A stretch of DNA of 64,000 nucleotides from JAICJR01 sp963848495 (GTDB taxonomy: Bacteria; Actinomycetota; Thermoleophilia; Solirubrobacterales; Thermoleophilaceae), in contig CAWKDV010000002.1 in assembly GCA_963848495.1 (NCBI GenBank), positions 1,674,001-1,738,000 of the forward strand, written 5' to 3'. The translations under genes and the position numbers were made by a program. This document shows positions 1 through 7,234 of the stretch, in pieces. The notes under the pieces were generated by a model. That model had not been told where the DNA came from. It was given only the letters and a program-made list of their open reading frames with translations, and made no database searches. How positions within the stretch are numbered: position 1 is the first letter of the stretch; each line of letters begins with the position of its first letter.

Positions 1-1151
1 GGGACCGTGCCGCGGAACAGCGGCACGAGGGTGTGGCCGTCCACGTTGCTCGGCACCGGTGCTCCGCCGAGCTTGCTGAAGGTGGGGCGGAGGTCGATGT
101 TCTCGGCGATCGCGTGCAGCGTGCGCCCGCGTGCCACCCCCGGCCCGGCGATCACCAGGGGCACGTTGATGTCCGTGTCGAAGGCGGTCATCTTGCCCGG
201 CAGCAGGCGGTGGTCGCCCATGTGGTAGCCGTTGTCCGAGCTGAAGACGATGTAGGTGTTGCCGGCCACCCCGCGCGCCTTCAGCGTGGCCTCGATGCGC
301 CCGATCATGTCGTCCACCGCCTGCACCGCCTGGGCGCGCTTGCGGAACGATGTGTCGATGTTGGCCACCTGCGCCGGTGTGAGCGGCGCGTGGTGGCTGA
401 GCCACCTCGGCGCGGCCACGTTCTGGAAGTCGAAGGCCGGCGTGCGCGGGGCCTTGAGGCCCGGGAACTTGTTGGCGTCGCGCGGCGCCGGGGTGTACGG
501 CGCGTGCGGGGCGAACGTCGCCAGCTCGAGGATGAACGGCTTGTGGGCGCGCACCGACTGGTTGATGAAGTCCACGCCCTTGCCCGCGATCACGTCAGTC
601 AGGTAGTCCTGCGGCGTGCTGCCGTAGTGGACGACCTTGCCGTCCTCGTTGAGGTTGTAGTTGAACTCCGGGTAGCCGTTCCCGGCCACGTCCCACTCGT
701 CCCAGCCCGGCGGGATGTAGAGCGGCTTGCCGTCGACGAGCCCCTCCGGCGTGTAGCCGTTCAGGTACTTGCCCATCATCGCCGTGCGGTAGCCGGCCCC
801 GTGCAGCGCCGTGGCGAAGGTCGAGTTCTCGCCCCCGCGCGCGTGGAACTGCTTGAAGCCGCCGTCCCTGCCCTTGTTGCTGAACACGCGCGTGTCGTGC
901 GGGAAGCGGCCGCTGAAGATCGACGAGCGCGAGGGGCAGCAGAGCGAGTCGGTGACGTAATAGTCCGAGAAGGTCAGCCCGCGCTTCTGCAGGGCCTGGA
1001 CGTTCGGCATGTAGTGAACGAGGTTCCAGGCGAGGTCGTCTGTGAGGACGAAGACGATGTTGGGCGGCTTGGTCGCGGGCGACGCTGTGGCCGGCAGGAG
1101 CGCGGCCAGCACCAGCAGCGGGGCGAGCACGACGACGGCGAGCTTGCGCAT
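1..1151 (-). CDS. Secreted arylsulfatase-type sulfatase (3' end beyond window)
   Basis: The minus frame stays open from an ATG at 1151 to the window edge, so the C-terminus is missing. Residues 1-24 form a signal peptide. Residues 31-39 (NIVFVLTDD) are the first metal-binding strand of type I sulfatases. The C-x-P-S-R core occurs at residues 71-75 (C-C-P-S-R), with Cys71 the residue expected to become formylglycine, followed by the usual GYRTAMMGKYL and SSDNGYHMGDH motifs. These enzymes hydrolyse sulfate esters outside the cytoplasm and need a formylglycine-generating enzyme, which is not in this window. It is transcribed away from the secreted protein at 1231. The substrate cannot be told from sequence. 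Confidence 0.93.
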   Translation of the reverse strand, partial: MRKLAVVVLAPLLVLAALLPATASPATKPPNIVFVLTDDLAWNLVHYMPNVQALQKRGLTFSDYYVTDSLCCPSRSSIFSGRFPHDTRVFSNKGRDGGFKQFHARGGENSTFATALHGAGYRTAMMGKYLNGYTPEGLVDGKPLYIPPGWDEWDVAGNGYPEFNYNLNEDGKVVHYGSTPQDYLTDVIAGKGVDFINQSVRAHKPFILELATFAPHAPYTPAPRDANKFPGLKAPRTPAFDFQNVAAPRWLSHHAPLTPAQVANIDTSFRKRAQAVQAVDDMIGRIEATLKARGVAGNTYIVFSSDNGYHMGDHRLLPGKMTAFDTDINVPLVIAGPGVARGRTLHAIAENIDLRPTFSKLGGAPVPSNVDGHTLVPLFRGTV

Positions 1152-1230
1152 CGCATGAGCGAAACCGCGCCAGGGAGGGAAGTTCCGCTGCCGGCGCAAC
1201 TAACGGGTCGTGCGGAGGTTCCCAGGGGCG

Positions 1231-2607
1231 ATGAGGGCACTCGTCACAGCCATCGCGGTGGCGCTCGTGCTACCGGGCACAGCGGCGGCCGCGACCACGA
1301 CGGTCATGGAATCGTCCTCGGCGCACTTCTTCGAGCCGGCCTTGGCGGGCGACGGCGTCGTGGCGGACGCCTACCGACCGAAGGAGATCGTCGACGTGCT
1401 GGTCGCCCAGCCGGGCCAGAGGCCGGCGTTGCTGTTGCGCGTCACTCCGCCGGTGCCACACACCGGGGCCGGCGCTCATCCCGTTGCGTCGGGCAACCAG
1501 GTGCTGGTGCGCCGCTGGACCGAGGGCGGCGCCACGGACATCTTCTCGGGCACGATCGCCGGCCCGCTGACCAAGATCCAGTCCTGCCCGCAGGTCGCCA
1601 ACGTCCCCTTCCAGCCGCCGCCGGCGATCGACGGCGCGCTCGCCGTCTGGAGCGCCGGAGACTGCAACGAAAACCACATCCGGGTCGACAACGGCAGCTC
1701 GTCGCAGATCATCGACGCCGGCGGCTTCGTGACGGGCGTCGCCGCCGCAGGACGCTACGCGGCCTGGCTCACGAACCTGCCCGGCTCGGAGCGACTGACC
1801 GTTTACGACCTGCAGGCGGGCCAGGTCGCTTACAGCACGCCGATCGGCCCCGCCACACAGGTGGACCTGGCGTCCGACGGCACGGCGGTGCTCGGTCACG
1901 CGGTGGTGGGTTCCCCCTCGAAGCTGTGCCCCCACGCCGTCCCCGCGCAGATCGACTACTACACGCTCGCCGAGCCGAGCGCCCATACGCTCCCCGTGCC
2001 GCTCTGCTCGCAGAACCAGAACGTCAAGATCGCCGCGGGCAGGATCGCCTATGTCGAGCGGCTCGGCAGCGGCCTCGACCAGCTCACGCTGGCAAATCTC
2101 GACGGCTCCGCAAAGCTCCCCGTCGCGCTCTTCGAGCCGCGCTTCTTCGGCACGAGCTTCGACTTCGACGGCAGCCGGATCGCCTGGACCGACGTGCGCT
2201 GCCGCAGCTCGGTCGTGCTGCGCCGCGACGCCATGGACACCTCGGCGCCCGAGCCGGCCACGACCTGCCCGGTGAGGGTCGGCTCGCCGCGGCTCAGCCG
2301 TGACGGCACGCTGCACGTGGCGGTGGCCTGCCCCAACGGCTGCCAGCCGGACGGCAGCAGCAGCCTGCAGGGCATCCAGATCATCTCGCCGCACTGGCTG
2401 CACGTGGTGGGAAAGACGCGCGGCGTGACCCGCTACACGCCGTTCGTGCCCTTCAGCCTCGCACCCGGCGGGCGCACGGTCGTGCACCTGCCGCTCACGG
2501 CGAGCCAGCGAGCGACCCTGCGCCGCCGGGGCAAGGCATCCGTTCGCCTCAAGGTCCTGCTGCAGGACGTCTACCTGCCGCACGTGATCCGCACGGCGCG
2601 CGGTTAG
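1231..2607 (+). CDS. Secreted beta-propeller-like (TolB-type) hypothetical protein
   Basis: Translation from ATG 1231 gives 458 residues beginning with a clean signal peptide (MRALVTAIAVALVLPGTAAAA). An in-frame GTG at 1210 would add seven residues before it; the ATG is preferred because the signal peptide then starts properly and GGAGG/AGGGG lie upstream. The body alternates short strands such as VLVRRWTEGG, YAAWLTNLPG, VDLASDGTAVLG and GRIAYVER, the pattern of WD40/TolB-like propellers in which each blade reports a value. Two C-terminal Cys-containing segments may form disulfides. No catalytic residues are recognisable and I do not know the function. Its stop overlaps the stop of the convergent coxG by four bases. 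Confidence 0.75.
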   Translation: MRALVTAIAVALVLPGTAAAATTTVMESSSAHFFEPALAGDGVVADAYRPKEIVDVLVAQPGQRPALLLRVTPPVPHTGAGAHPVASGNQVLVRRWTEGGATDIFSGTIAGPLTKIQSCPQVANVPFQPPPAIDGALAVWSAGDCNENHIRVDNGSSSQIIDAGGFVTGVAAAGRYAAWLTNLPGSERLTVYDLQAGQVAYSTPIGPATQVDLASDGTAVLGHAVVGSPSKLCPHAVPAQIDYYTLAEPSAHTLPVPLCSQNQNVKIAAGRIAYVERLGSGLDQLTLANLDGSAKLPVALFEPRFFGTSFDFDGSRIAWTDVRCRSSVVLRRDAMDTSAPEPATTCPVRVGSPRLSRDGTLHVAVACPNGCQPDGSSSLQGIQIISPHWLHVVGKTRGVTRYTPFVPFSLAPGGRTVVHLPLTASQRATLRRRGKASVRLKVLLQDVYLPHVIRTARG

Positions 2608-3293
2608 CGGCGGCGGCGGCGCAACAGGAACAGCAGCACGACGGCGATCCCGGCGAGCACGCGCGGATCGCGCAGCCGCTTGGCGAGGACGCCCGAGACG
2701 ATCGGGACGACGTCGAGGCTGTCGGCGGCCGCCGGGACGGGCGGCGGCGGCGTTGGTGGGGAAGGCGGTGGCGGAGCGGCGACTTCCGGAGCCTCCCGCA
2801 CCTGCGTCGGGGCCTCGGCCTCCGCGCTCTGCGCCTCCGCGCTCTGCGCTCCTCCAAGCATCCCGGCGAGGTTCTCCGCGAACTGACCGACGATCCGGCC
2901 CGACACCTCCTGGATCACGCCCTGGCCCATCGCGGCGGCGCGCCCGCTCAGCGCCACCTCGGTGATCATGCGGCCGTGCGTCGTGCCGTTCTCGCCCTCG
3001 AGGTGCATGCGCACGTTGGCGGTGGCGGTGCCCTGGCCGCGCGACTCCCGCGCCCGCGCGCTCATCACCGCGCTGTGCGACGCGGGGTCCTTGTCGACGA
3101 TCTCGACCTGGCCGCGGTACTGCATCGACACGGGCCCGACCTTGACCTTGATGCCGACCTCGAAGGCGTCGTCGCCCTTGCGCTCGAGCACCTCGGCGCC
3201 GGGCACGCAGGGCGCCACGCGCTCGATGTCGAGCATCGCGTCCCACACCTGCTCGATGGGCACCTCGAGGTCGAAGCGGTTCTCAAACTCCAT
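2604..3293 (-). CDS. coxG: CoxG-type CO dehydrogenase accessory protein with C-terminal membrane anchor
   Basis: 229 residues. Residues 1-150 form an SRPBCC/CoxG domain (start MEFENRFDLEVP, with the family's PCVPGAEVLE motif near residue 28). A long Pro/Ala-rich linker follows at about 165-190, then a hydrophobic helix at about 208-222 ending in a run of Arg, which is a C-terminal tail anchor. CoxG proteins accompany molybdenum CO dehydrogenase, and recent work on mycobacterial CODH, as I recall it, gives them a role in passing electrons to menaquinone at the membrane. It is the last gene of a leftward operon with mobA-like and xdhC, and its start overlaps the end of the mobA-like gene by 11 bases. 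A second, anchorless paralogue lies at 15070. Confidence 0.92.
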   Translation of the reverse strand: MEFENRFDLEVPIEQVWDAMLDIERVAPCVPGAEVLERKGDDAFEVGIKVKVGPVSMQYRGQVEIVDKDPASHSAVMSARARESRGQGTATANVRMHLEGENGTTHGRMITEVALSGRAAAMGQGVIQEVSGRIVGQFAENLAGMLGGAQSAEAQSAEAEAPTQVREAPEVAAPPPPSPPTPPPPVPAAADSLDVVPIVSGVLAKRLRDPRVLAGIAVVLLFLLRRRRR

Positions 3294-3906
3294 GCAGGGC
3301 CTCCTTGGTGACCGGCAGGCCGGCCGCCGCGAGCACGGCCTCGTAGTCGCTCCAGGTGTCGACGTCGAGCGGCACGCGGCCCGGCACCCGCACCTCGGCC
3401 ACCTCTCCCGCGCGGCGGTCGAGCAGCTTCCAGACGCCCTTGTCGCCGTGGAGGGAGGCCAGCTCGGGGAAGGTCTCCCGCGTGAAGGCGAACGGGTGAC
3501 CGCGGCCGTCCTCGTAGCTGCAGACGCCGAGCGGCGCCTCGCCGAGGCCGGCGAGCAGCGCGTCGACCGCGCAGGCCGTGACTCCCGGCTGGTCGCCCAG
3601 CATCAGCACGAGCACGTCGCAGCTCGGGTCGACCGCCTCGAGCGAGGCGGCGATCGAGGAGGAGCAGCCGCCGGTGTACTGATCGTTCACGACCACGTCG
3701 GCGCCGCGCAGGTCCACTGCGGACTGCACCTCGTGCGCGCTGCCGCCGAGCGCCACAACGAGCTGGTCGAAGCGGCAGGCCCCGCAGGCGGTGGCCACGA
3801 CGTGGCCGAGCAGCGTGCCCTCTCCGTACGGGAGGAGCTGCTTGGGCCGGCCGAGGCGGCTCGATCCGCCGGCTGCAAGCACCAGCCCGGTGACGAAGCT
3901 GCTCAC
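3283..3906 (-). CDS. mocA: MobA-like molybdenum cofactor cytidylyltransferase (MocA family)
   Basis: 207 residues with the nucleotidyltransferase signature LAAGGSSRLGRPKQLL at residues 10-25 and the metal-binding LMLGDQPG motif near residue 100. MocA-type enzymes attach CMP to molybdopterin to make the cytosine dinucleotide form of the cofactor, which xanthine oxidase-family CO dehydrogenases use, so its place in a cox locus makes sense. MobA (GMP) and IspD-type enzymes share the fold; cytidylyl specificity is inferred from context. The GTG start overlaps the stop of the upstream xdhC gene by four bases (GTGA), indicating translational coupling. Confidence 0.88.
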   Translation of the reverse strand: MSSFVTGLVLAAGGSSRLGRPKQLLPYGEGTLLGHVVATACGACRFDQLVVALGGSAHEVQSAVDLRGADVVVNDQYTGGCSSSIAASLEAVDPSCDVLVLMLGDQPGVTACAVDALLAGLGEAPLGVCSYEDGRGHPFAFTRETFPELASLHGDKGVWKLLDRRAGEVAEVRVPGRVPLDVDTWSDYEAVLAAAGLPVTKEALHGV

Positions 3907-4835
3907 GCCGGCTTGACCGCGTAACGGGCCGGCTCGCGCTCGAACGCCGAGCGGCAGCCGTCACAGCAGAAGTAGAAACGCCGCCCATCGTGCTCGACAA
4001 GAGGAGTGTCGGCGAGGATCGCGACGGTCATGCCGCAGACGGGGTCGATGCTGGTGACTGGTGACCGGTGACTGGTGACTCGTGAGTCGTGAGTCGTGAG
4101 TCGTGAGTCGGGTTGCGCGTGGCGCACCGAGATGATCTCCGCGAGGATCGTGAGGGCGATCTCCTCCGGGGTGCGGGCGCCGATGTCGAGGCCGGCCGGG
4201 CTGTGCAGCGCGGCCACACGGTCCGCGGGCACGCCCTCGGACAGGAGCGTCTGGCGTACGGCGTCGGCACGCCGGCGGCTGGCCACGAGACCGACGTAGG
4301 GCACGCCGTTCTCGAGGGCGGTGCGCAGCGCGCCCTCCTCCTCACGGCCGTGGGAGGCGACGACGAGAGCGAGCACGTCGGTCGAGTCCGGCTGGCCCGG
4401 GCCGACCACCACCTCGTAGCCGACGCGCTCCCCGACCGACGCGAGCGCCAGCCCGATCGGCGTCTCGCCGACCACGACGATCCTCGGCGCAGGCAGCCGG
4501 GGCTCGAGGAAGATCTCTAGCGCACCGCCGCTCAGGCAGTCGTTGCGCACCACGAGCGCTCCGTCGCTCGCGGCCGCGTCCTCGTCGCCGTCCGGGACGA
4601 TGCGCAGCAGGAGAGGCTCGCCGGTCTCGAGCACGCGCAGCGCCTGGAGGCGCACGGACGTCTCCGCGCAGGCGCCGCCGACGAAGCCCTCGATCGAGCC
4701 GTCCCCGAGGACGATCGCGGAGTCCCCGGCGTGCACGCTCGTGGGGCGCTGGGCGCGCACGACCGTGGCCGCCACGAACGGAATCCGCCCCGCGACGAGC
4801 TCATCCGCCCGGCGCGAGAGCTCCGGTCCCATCAC
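3903..4835 (-). CDS. XdhC/CoxF family Mo-enzyme maturation protein with C-terminal YHS-like domain
   Basis: 310 residues (a second start, ATG, is three bases inside the GTG at 4835). Residues 1-255 are a complete XdhC: an N-terminal half with VHAGDSAIVLGDGSIEGFVGG-like sequence and a Rossmann-like C-terminal half with RIVVVGETPIG and GLDIGARTPEEIALTILAEI. XdhC proteins bind and sulfurate molybdenum cofactor before insertion into hydroxylases. The last ~45 residues (DPVCGM...FYFCCDGCRSAFEREP) are a YHS/TRASH-like metal-binding domain with three clustered Cys. The two parts are joined by a linker encoded by eight tandem 7-mers at 4051-4112. I do not know this domain pairing as a standard one. 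Confidence 0.88.
   Translation of the reverse strand: MMGPELSRRADELVAGRIPFVAATVVRAQRPTSVHAGDSAIVLGDGSIEGFVGGACAETSVRLQALRVLETGEPLLLRIVPDGDEDAAASDGALVVRNDCLSGGALEIFLEPRLPAPRIVVVGETPIGLALASVGERVGYEVVVGPGQPDSTDVLALVVASHGREEEGALRTALENGVPYVGLVASRRRADAVRQTLLSEGVPADRVAALHSPAGLDIGARTPEEIALTILAEIISVRHAQPDSRLTTHDSRVTSHRSPVTSIDPVCGMTVAILADTPLVEHDGRRFYFCCDGCRSAFEREPARYAVKPA
4051..4112. repeat. Tandem 7-mer array inside xdhC, GTGA-NNN family
   Basis: Eight consecutive 7-base units can be read: CTGGTGA, CTGGTGA, CCGGTGA, CTGGTGA, CTCGTGA, then GTCGTGA three times, and a decayed ninth. Because 21 bases encode 7 residues, on the coding strand the array gives a 7-residue periodic peptide containing SRVTSH and SPVTS. 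It sits exactly between the XdhC and YHS-like domains. The unit GTGACTG also occurs, inverted, at 22789-22816. Confidence 0.9.
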
Positions 4836-4893
4836 AGCGCCGGCTCCCTCATTTGATGCAGGTTGTCACGCTACGATTGTGCGGTCAAGCGTC

Positions 4894-4918
4894 CCCCGGC
4901 GATGGCCCTTTGCCGGGG
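4894..4918 (+). promoter_or_regulatory. Hairpin just upstream of the xdhC N-domain ribosome binding site
   Basis: CCCCGGC (4894-4900) and GCCGGGG (4912-4918) form a perfect 7-bp stem with an 11-base loop, directly followed by the GGAGG-rich ribosome binding site of the gene at 4933. It lies in the 97-base divergent region between the two cox arms. It could modulate translation or be chance in GC-rich DNA. I could not fit it to the molybdenum cofactor riboswitch. Confidence 0.25.
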
Positions 4919-4932
4919 AGGGAGGAGTCTGC

Positions 4933-5247
4933 ATGGGCGAGGTTCTGACTCAGGCCGACGACTGGGCAGCGGGGGGCCAGCGCGTCGCGCTGGCGACCGT
5001 CGTGGCCACGCGCAAGTCCGCGCCGCTGCCGCCCGGCTCGAAGATGGCCATCAACGAGGCCGGCGATGTGGTGGGCGCGGTGTCGGGAGGCTGCGTCGAG
5101 GGTGCGGTGGTGGAGGTCGCGGAGGAGATCATCGAAGGCGCCGAACCGCGGCTGCTGCACTTCGGCATCGCCGACTCCGAGGCCTGGGAGGTCGGCCTGC
5201 CCTGCGGCGGCGAGATCGACGTCTACGTCGAGAGGTACGAGCGTTGA
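4933..5247 (+). CDS. XdhC/CoxI N-terminal domain as a separate protein
   Basis: The ATG at 4933 follows a strong ribosome binding site (GGGAGGGAGGAG) and gives 104 residues: a VATVVATRKSAPLPPGSKM segment, the glycine-rich GAVSGGCVEGAVVE loop typical of XdhC N-terminal (CoxI) domains, and a C-terminal LPCGGEIDVYVE motif. This is only the first half of a normal XdhC; the second half is the next gene, overlapping by four bases (TTGA). Together they would make a two-chain XdhC that sulfurates or hands over molybdenum cofactor to CoxL. It begins the rightward cox operon, and a one-chain XdhC is encoded divergently. Confidence 0.9.
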   Translation: MGEVLTQADDWAAGGQRVALATVVATRKSAPLPPGSKMAINEAGDVVGAVSGGCVEGAVVEVAEEIIEGAEPRLLHFGIADSEAWEVGLPCGGEIDVYVERYER

Positions 5248-6026
5248 GCCTCCAGTCCGAATTCGCCCGCCTCACCCGCGAGGGTGGCCGGGGTGCGCTC
5301 GTCACGGTGGTCAGCGTCGACGGCGCCCCCGCGGGGATTGAGGTCGGTGCGCGCATCCTGCTCCACTCCGACGGCGAGTCGGAGGGCACGCTCGGGCACC
5401 CTGAGCTCGACGCCGCCGCGCGCACCCACGCGGACGAGCTCATGTGGGGGTCCGAGCGCTCGGAGCTGCGTGAGGAGCAGGGCGCGGGGCTGTTCGTGGA
5501 CATCGCGGCCCCAGCGCCGCGCATCCTGATCTTCGGTGCGGTGGACTTCGCGGCGGCCCTGTGTCGAACCGCGCGCGTCACGCTCTGGCGCCCCTACGTC
5601 ATCGACCCGCGCTCGCGCTTCGCCACTCCCGAGCGCTTCCCCGAGGCCGAGGAGGTGATCGCGGGCTGGCCGGCGGACGCGGTCGCGCATCTGGGCGGCA
5701 TCGATCGCGCCACCTACCTCGTGGTCCTGACCCACGATCCCAAGCTCGACGACGCGGCGCTGGCCGTGGCGCTCGACTCGGACGCTCCATACATCGGAGC
5801 CATGGGCAGCCGCCGCGCCCAGGCCAAGCGGCGGGAGCGCCTGCTGGCGGCCGGGATCGCCGAGGAGCGGCTCGAGCGCATCTCCGCGCCGATCGGGCTC
5901 GACATCGGGGCGCTCGGCTCGGAGGAGACGGCTCTGTCGATCATGGCCGAGGTCGTGGCGGTCCGGAATGGCCGCCAGGGCGGGCGCCTGGCCAACGCGA
6001 GCGGGCGGATCCACGAGGCTGTCTAG
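5244..6026 (+). CDS. XdhC C-terminal (Rossmann) domain as a separate protein
   Basis: From a TTG at 5244, inside the stop of the preceding gene, 260 residues are read. After a less conserved N-terminal part, residues from about 85 contain ILIFGAVDFAAALCR (Rossmann-like nucleotide loop), YLVVLTHDPKLDDAAL, YIGAMGSRRA and GLDIGALGSEETALSIMAEV, all hallmarks of the XdhC C-terminal domain. It complements the stand-alone N-domain encoded immediately upstream. The TTG start is chosen because it gives the overlapping, coupled arrangement; no better start lies near. A 119-base gap separates it from the membrane protein genes that follow. Confidence 0.9.
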   Translation: MSLQSEFARLTREGGRGALVTVVSVDGAPAGIEVGARILLHSDGESEGTLGHPELDAAARTHADELMWGSERSELREEQGAGLFVDIAAPAPRILIFGAVDFAAALCRTARVTLWRPYVIDPRSRFATPERFPEAEEVIAGWPADAVAHLGGIDRATYLVVLTHDPKLDDAALAVALDSDAPYIGAMGSRRAQAKRRERLLAAGIAEERLERISAPIGLDIGALGSEETALSIMAEVVAVRNGRQGGRLANASGRIHEAV

Positions 6027-6056
6027 TCCCACTGGACAGGCTCGGGCGCGCCGAGT

Positions 6057-6149
6057 ATGGTCGCGGGCGGAGTCGATTTGGGCACCTTCGTGCCAAACGG
6101 CGTCGTCCGTCTGGCCGCGGGTGTCGTGATGGAGGAGATGGTGGGATGA
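6057..6149 (+). CDS. Possible 30-residue leader peptide ORF before the small membrane protein cluster
   Basis: An ATG at 6057 opens a 30-codon frame whose TGA overlaps the ATG of the next gene (ATGA, 6146-6149). It ends VVMEEMVG and otherwise resembles nothing I know. There is no convincing ribosome binding site. Its terminal overlap with the following start is what a coupling leader would show, but the frame is short enough to be chance. Confidence 0.2.
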   Translation: MVAGGVDLGTFVPNGVVRLAAGVVMEEMVG

Positions 6150-6403
6150 CTCTCGCTTCGGCCACTGGCTGGACCGTTGGAATCGTGCTGGGTGTCGTGG
6201 TGATCGCCGTGGCCGCCGCGATCGTGATCACGATCGTCGGGTTGGCCAGGCGGATCGCGGGCCAGGCGAAGACCGCCGAGGGCGCGGTCGAGGTCGTGCG
6301 CCAGCAGACGGCGGAGCTGCCCGGCATCGCGCGCATCAACGACTCCGGTGTGCGGATCCTGCACGCCGCCCGCGCGCTGCGGAAGGTGGCGGTGGGCAAG
6401 TGA
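6146..6403 (+). CDS. Small single-pass membrane protein A of the cox cluster
   Basis: 85 residues from ATG 6146, preceded by GGAGGAG. One transmembrane helix spans about residues 9-34 (rich in Val, Ile, Ala), followed by a basic RRIAGQ segment and an amphipathic helix (AEGAVEVVRQQTAEL) and a short basic tail. No known domain is recognised. It is the first of five overlapping genes of the same design between xdhC and coxM. The next start overlaps its stop by four bases (GTGA). The context suggests a role at the membrane for CO dehydrogenase, but nothing in the sequence itself shows it. Confidence 0.8.
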   Translation: MTLASATGWTVGIVLGVVVIAVAAAIVITIVGLARRIAGQAKTAEGAVEVVRQQTAELPGIARINDSGVRILHAARALRKVAVGK

Positions 6404-6705
6404 CCACCGCCTTCGCCCTGTCGAGCCACGGCTACTGGGCGATCGCGCTGGTGATCGGCCTGGTGGCGGCACTCGCCGTGGCCGCGCTGCTCGCGGCGCT
6501 GATCGTGTCGGTGCGCAGCATCGAGGCCTCGGTGGACAACCTGCTCGAGACGGCCGGCCAGGTGGCCGCCAACACCGCCTACATCCCCCAGCTCGAGGCC
6601 ACGGCTCCGGTGCTCGGGCAGATCGTGGACGAGGCCGTGGTGCAGGACGGCTACATGAACGCCCTCACCGACGGGTTCGGCGCCGTTCCGGAGGCGAGCG
6701 GGTGA
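6400..6705 (+). CDS. Small single-pass membrane protein B of the cox cluster
   Basis: 101 residues from a GTG overlapping the previous stop. A long hydrophobic helix covers about residues 13-39 (WAIALVIGLVAALAVAALL). It is followed by RSIEASVDNLLETAGQVAANT and APVLGQIVDEAV, heptad-like segments resembling the membrane-proximal helices of chemoreceptor-like or DUF948-like proteins. Similar segments recur in proteins C and E of the cluster, which suggests tandem duplication. There are no cysteines or other cofactor-binding residues. Overlaps the next gene by four bases. Confidence 0.8.
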   Translation: MTTAFALSSHGYWAIALVIGLVAALAVAALLAALIVSVRSIEASVDNLLETAGQVAANTAYIPQLEATAPVLGQIVDEAVVQDGYMNALTDGFGAVPEASG

Positions 6706-6980
6706 GCACCACGCACCTGCTCATCCTGCTCAGCGTGATCCTCGCCGTGGTCGTGGTGGCCGTGCTCGCACTCGCGCTGATCGAGGTGCGCCGCGGGCTC
6801 GGCCGCATCTCGGCCGGGCTGGACACGCTCGCCGGCGCGCTCGAGGGAGTCGAGGCCGAGCACCTGCGCCCGCTCGAGGGAGCCGTGAAGGCGATCAACG
6901 CCCAGTTCGACATCATCCTCGGCGCCCTGCCGGGCATCGGGCGGAAGGCGGCGCTGGTCGCCGAGAGGAGGCCGCGGTGA
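6702..6980 (+). CDS. Small single-pass membrane protein C of the cox cluster
   Basis: 92 residues from GTG 6702. A transmembrane helix at about 5-28 (LLILLSVILAVVVVAVLALAL) is followed by EVRRGLGRISAGLDTLAGALEGVEAEHLRPLE, an amphipathic stretch matching the pattern of protein E (LRQITAGLDEVIAGVGEIL), and then by LEGAVKAINAQFDIILGALPGI. The shared ISAGLD/ITAGLD motif is the best evidence that C and E are paralogues. Start and stop both overlap neighbours by four bases, so expression is probably tightly coupled across the cluster. Confidence 0.8.
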   Translation: MSTTHLLILLSVILAVVVVAVLALALIEVRRGLGRISAGLDTLAGALEGVEAEHLRPLEGAVKAINAQFDIILGALPGIGRKAALVAERRPR

Positions 6981-7234
6981 CGCTCTGGTGGATCGGCGAC
7001 GTGCTGCTGCTGGTCGTGATCCTGCCCGTGGTGATCCTGCTCCTCAGTCGCGTGCTCTCGGCCGCGAAAGCCATCGTGCCGAGCGTCCAGAGGATCGCCG
7101 GCGCTGCGGCCGCGGGCTCCAAGGACCTCGATGCCGCCGCCCTGCTCGTCACGACGCGGGACCAGGTGGAACAGACGGTCGCGGGAGTCGCGGGCTACGG
7201 CGGCTCCCTCGACGTGATCGTGGACGACGCCTGA
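6977..7234 (+). CDS. Small single-pass membrane protein D of the cox cluster
   Basis: 85 residues from GTG 6977. The N-terminus is almost entirely hydrophobic (WWIGDVLLLVVILPVVILLL, about 4-24), followed by a helix beginning SRVLSAAKAIVPSVQRIAG and a polar region. It has one membrane helix and a short soluble part like its neighbours, without detectable domains. The TGA of this gene and the ATG of protein E share one base, so translation is likely coupled. Confidence 0.8.
   Translation: MTLWWIGDVLLLVVILPVVILLLSRVLSAAKAIVPSVQRIAGAAAAGSKDLDAAALLVTTRDQVEQTVAGVAGYGGSLDVIVDDA

Noticed and set aside
1270..3246. Long open frame on the minus strand (658 codons) opposite the secreted protein and coxG
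   Set aside because: Arg/Ala/Gly-rich low-complexity translation with no domains, lying over genes with clear signals; a product of high GC.
4051..4112. CRISPR-like array
   Set aside because: Units are 7 bases without spacers and lie in a coding linker; no cas genes in the window.
4836..4932. Molybdenum cofactor riboswitch before the xdhC N-domain gene
   Set aside because: Only one short hairpin is present in 97 bases; the multi-stem layout of that riboswitch could not be matched by eye.
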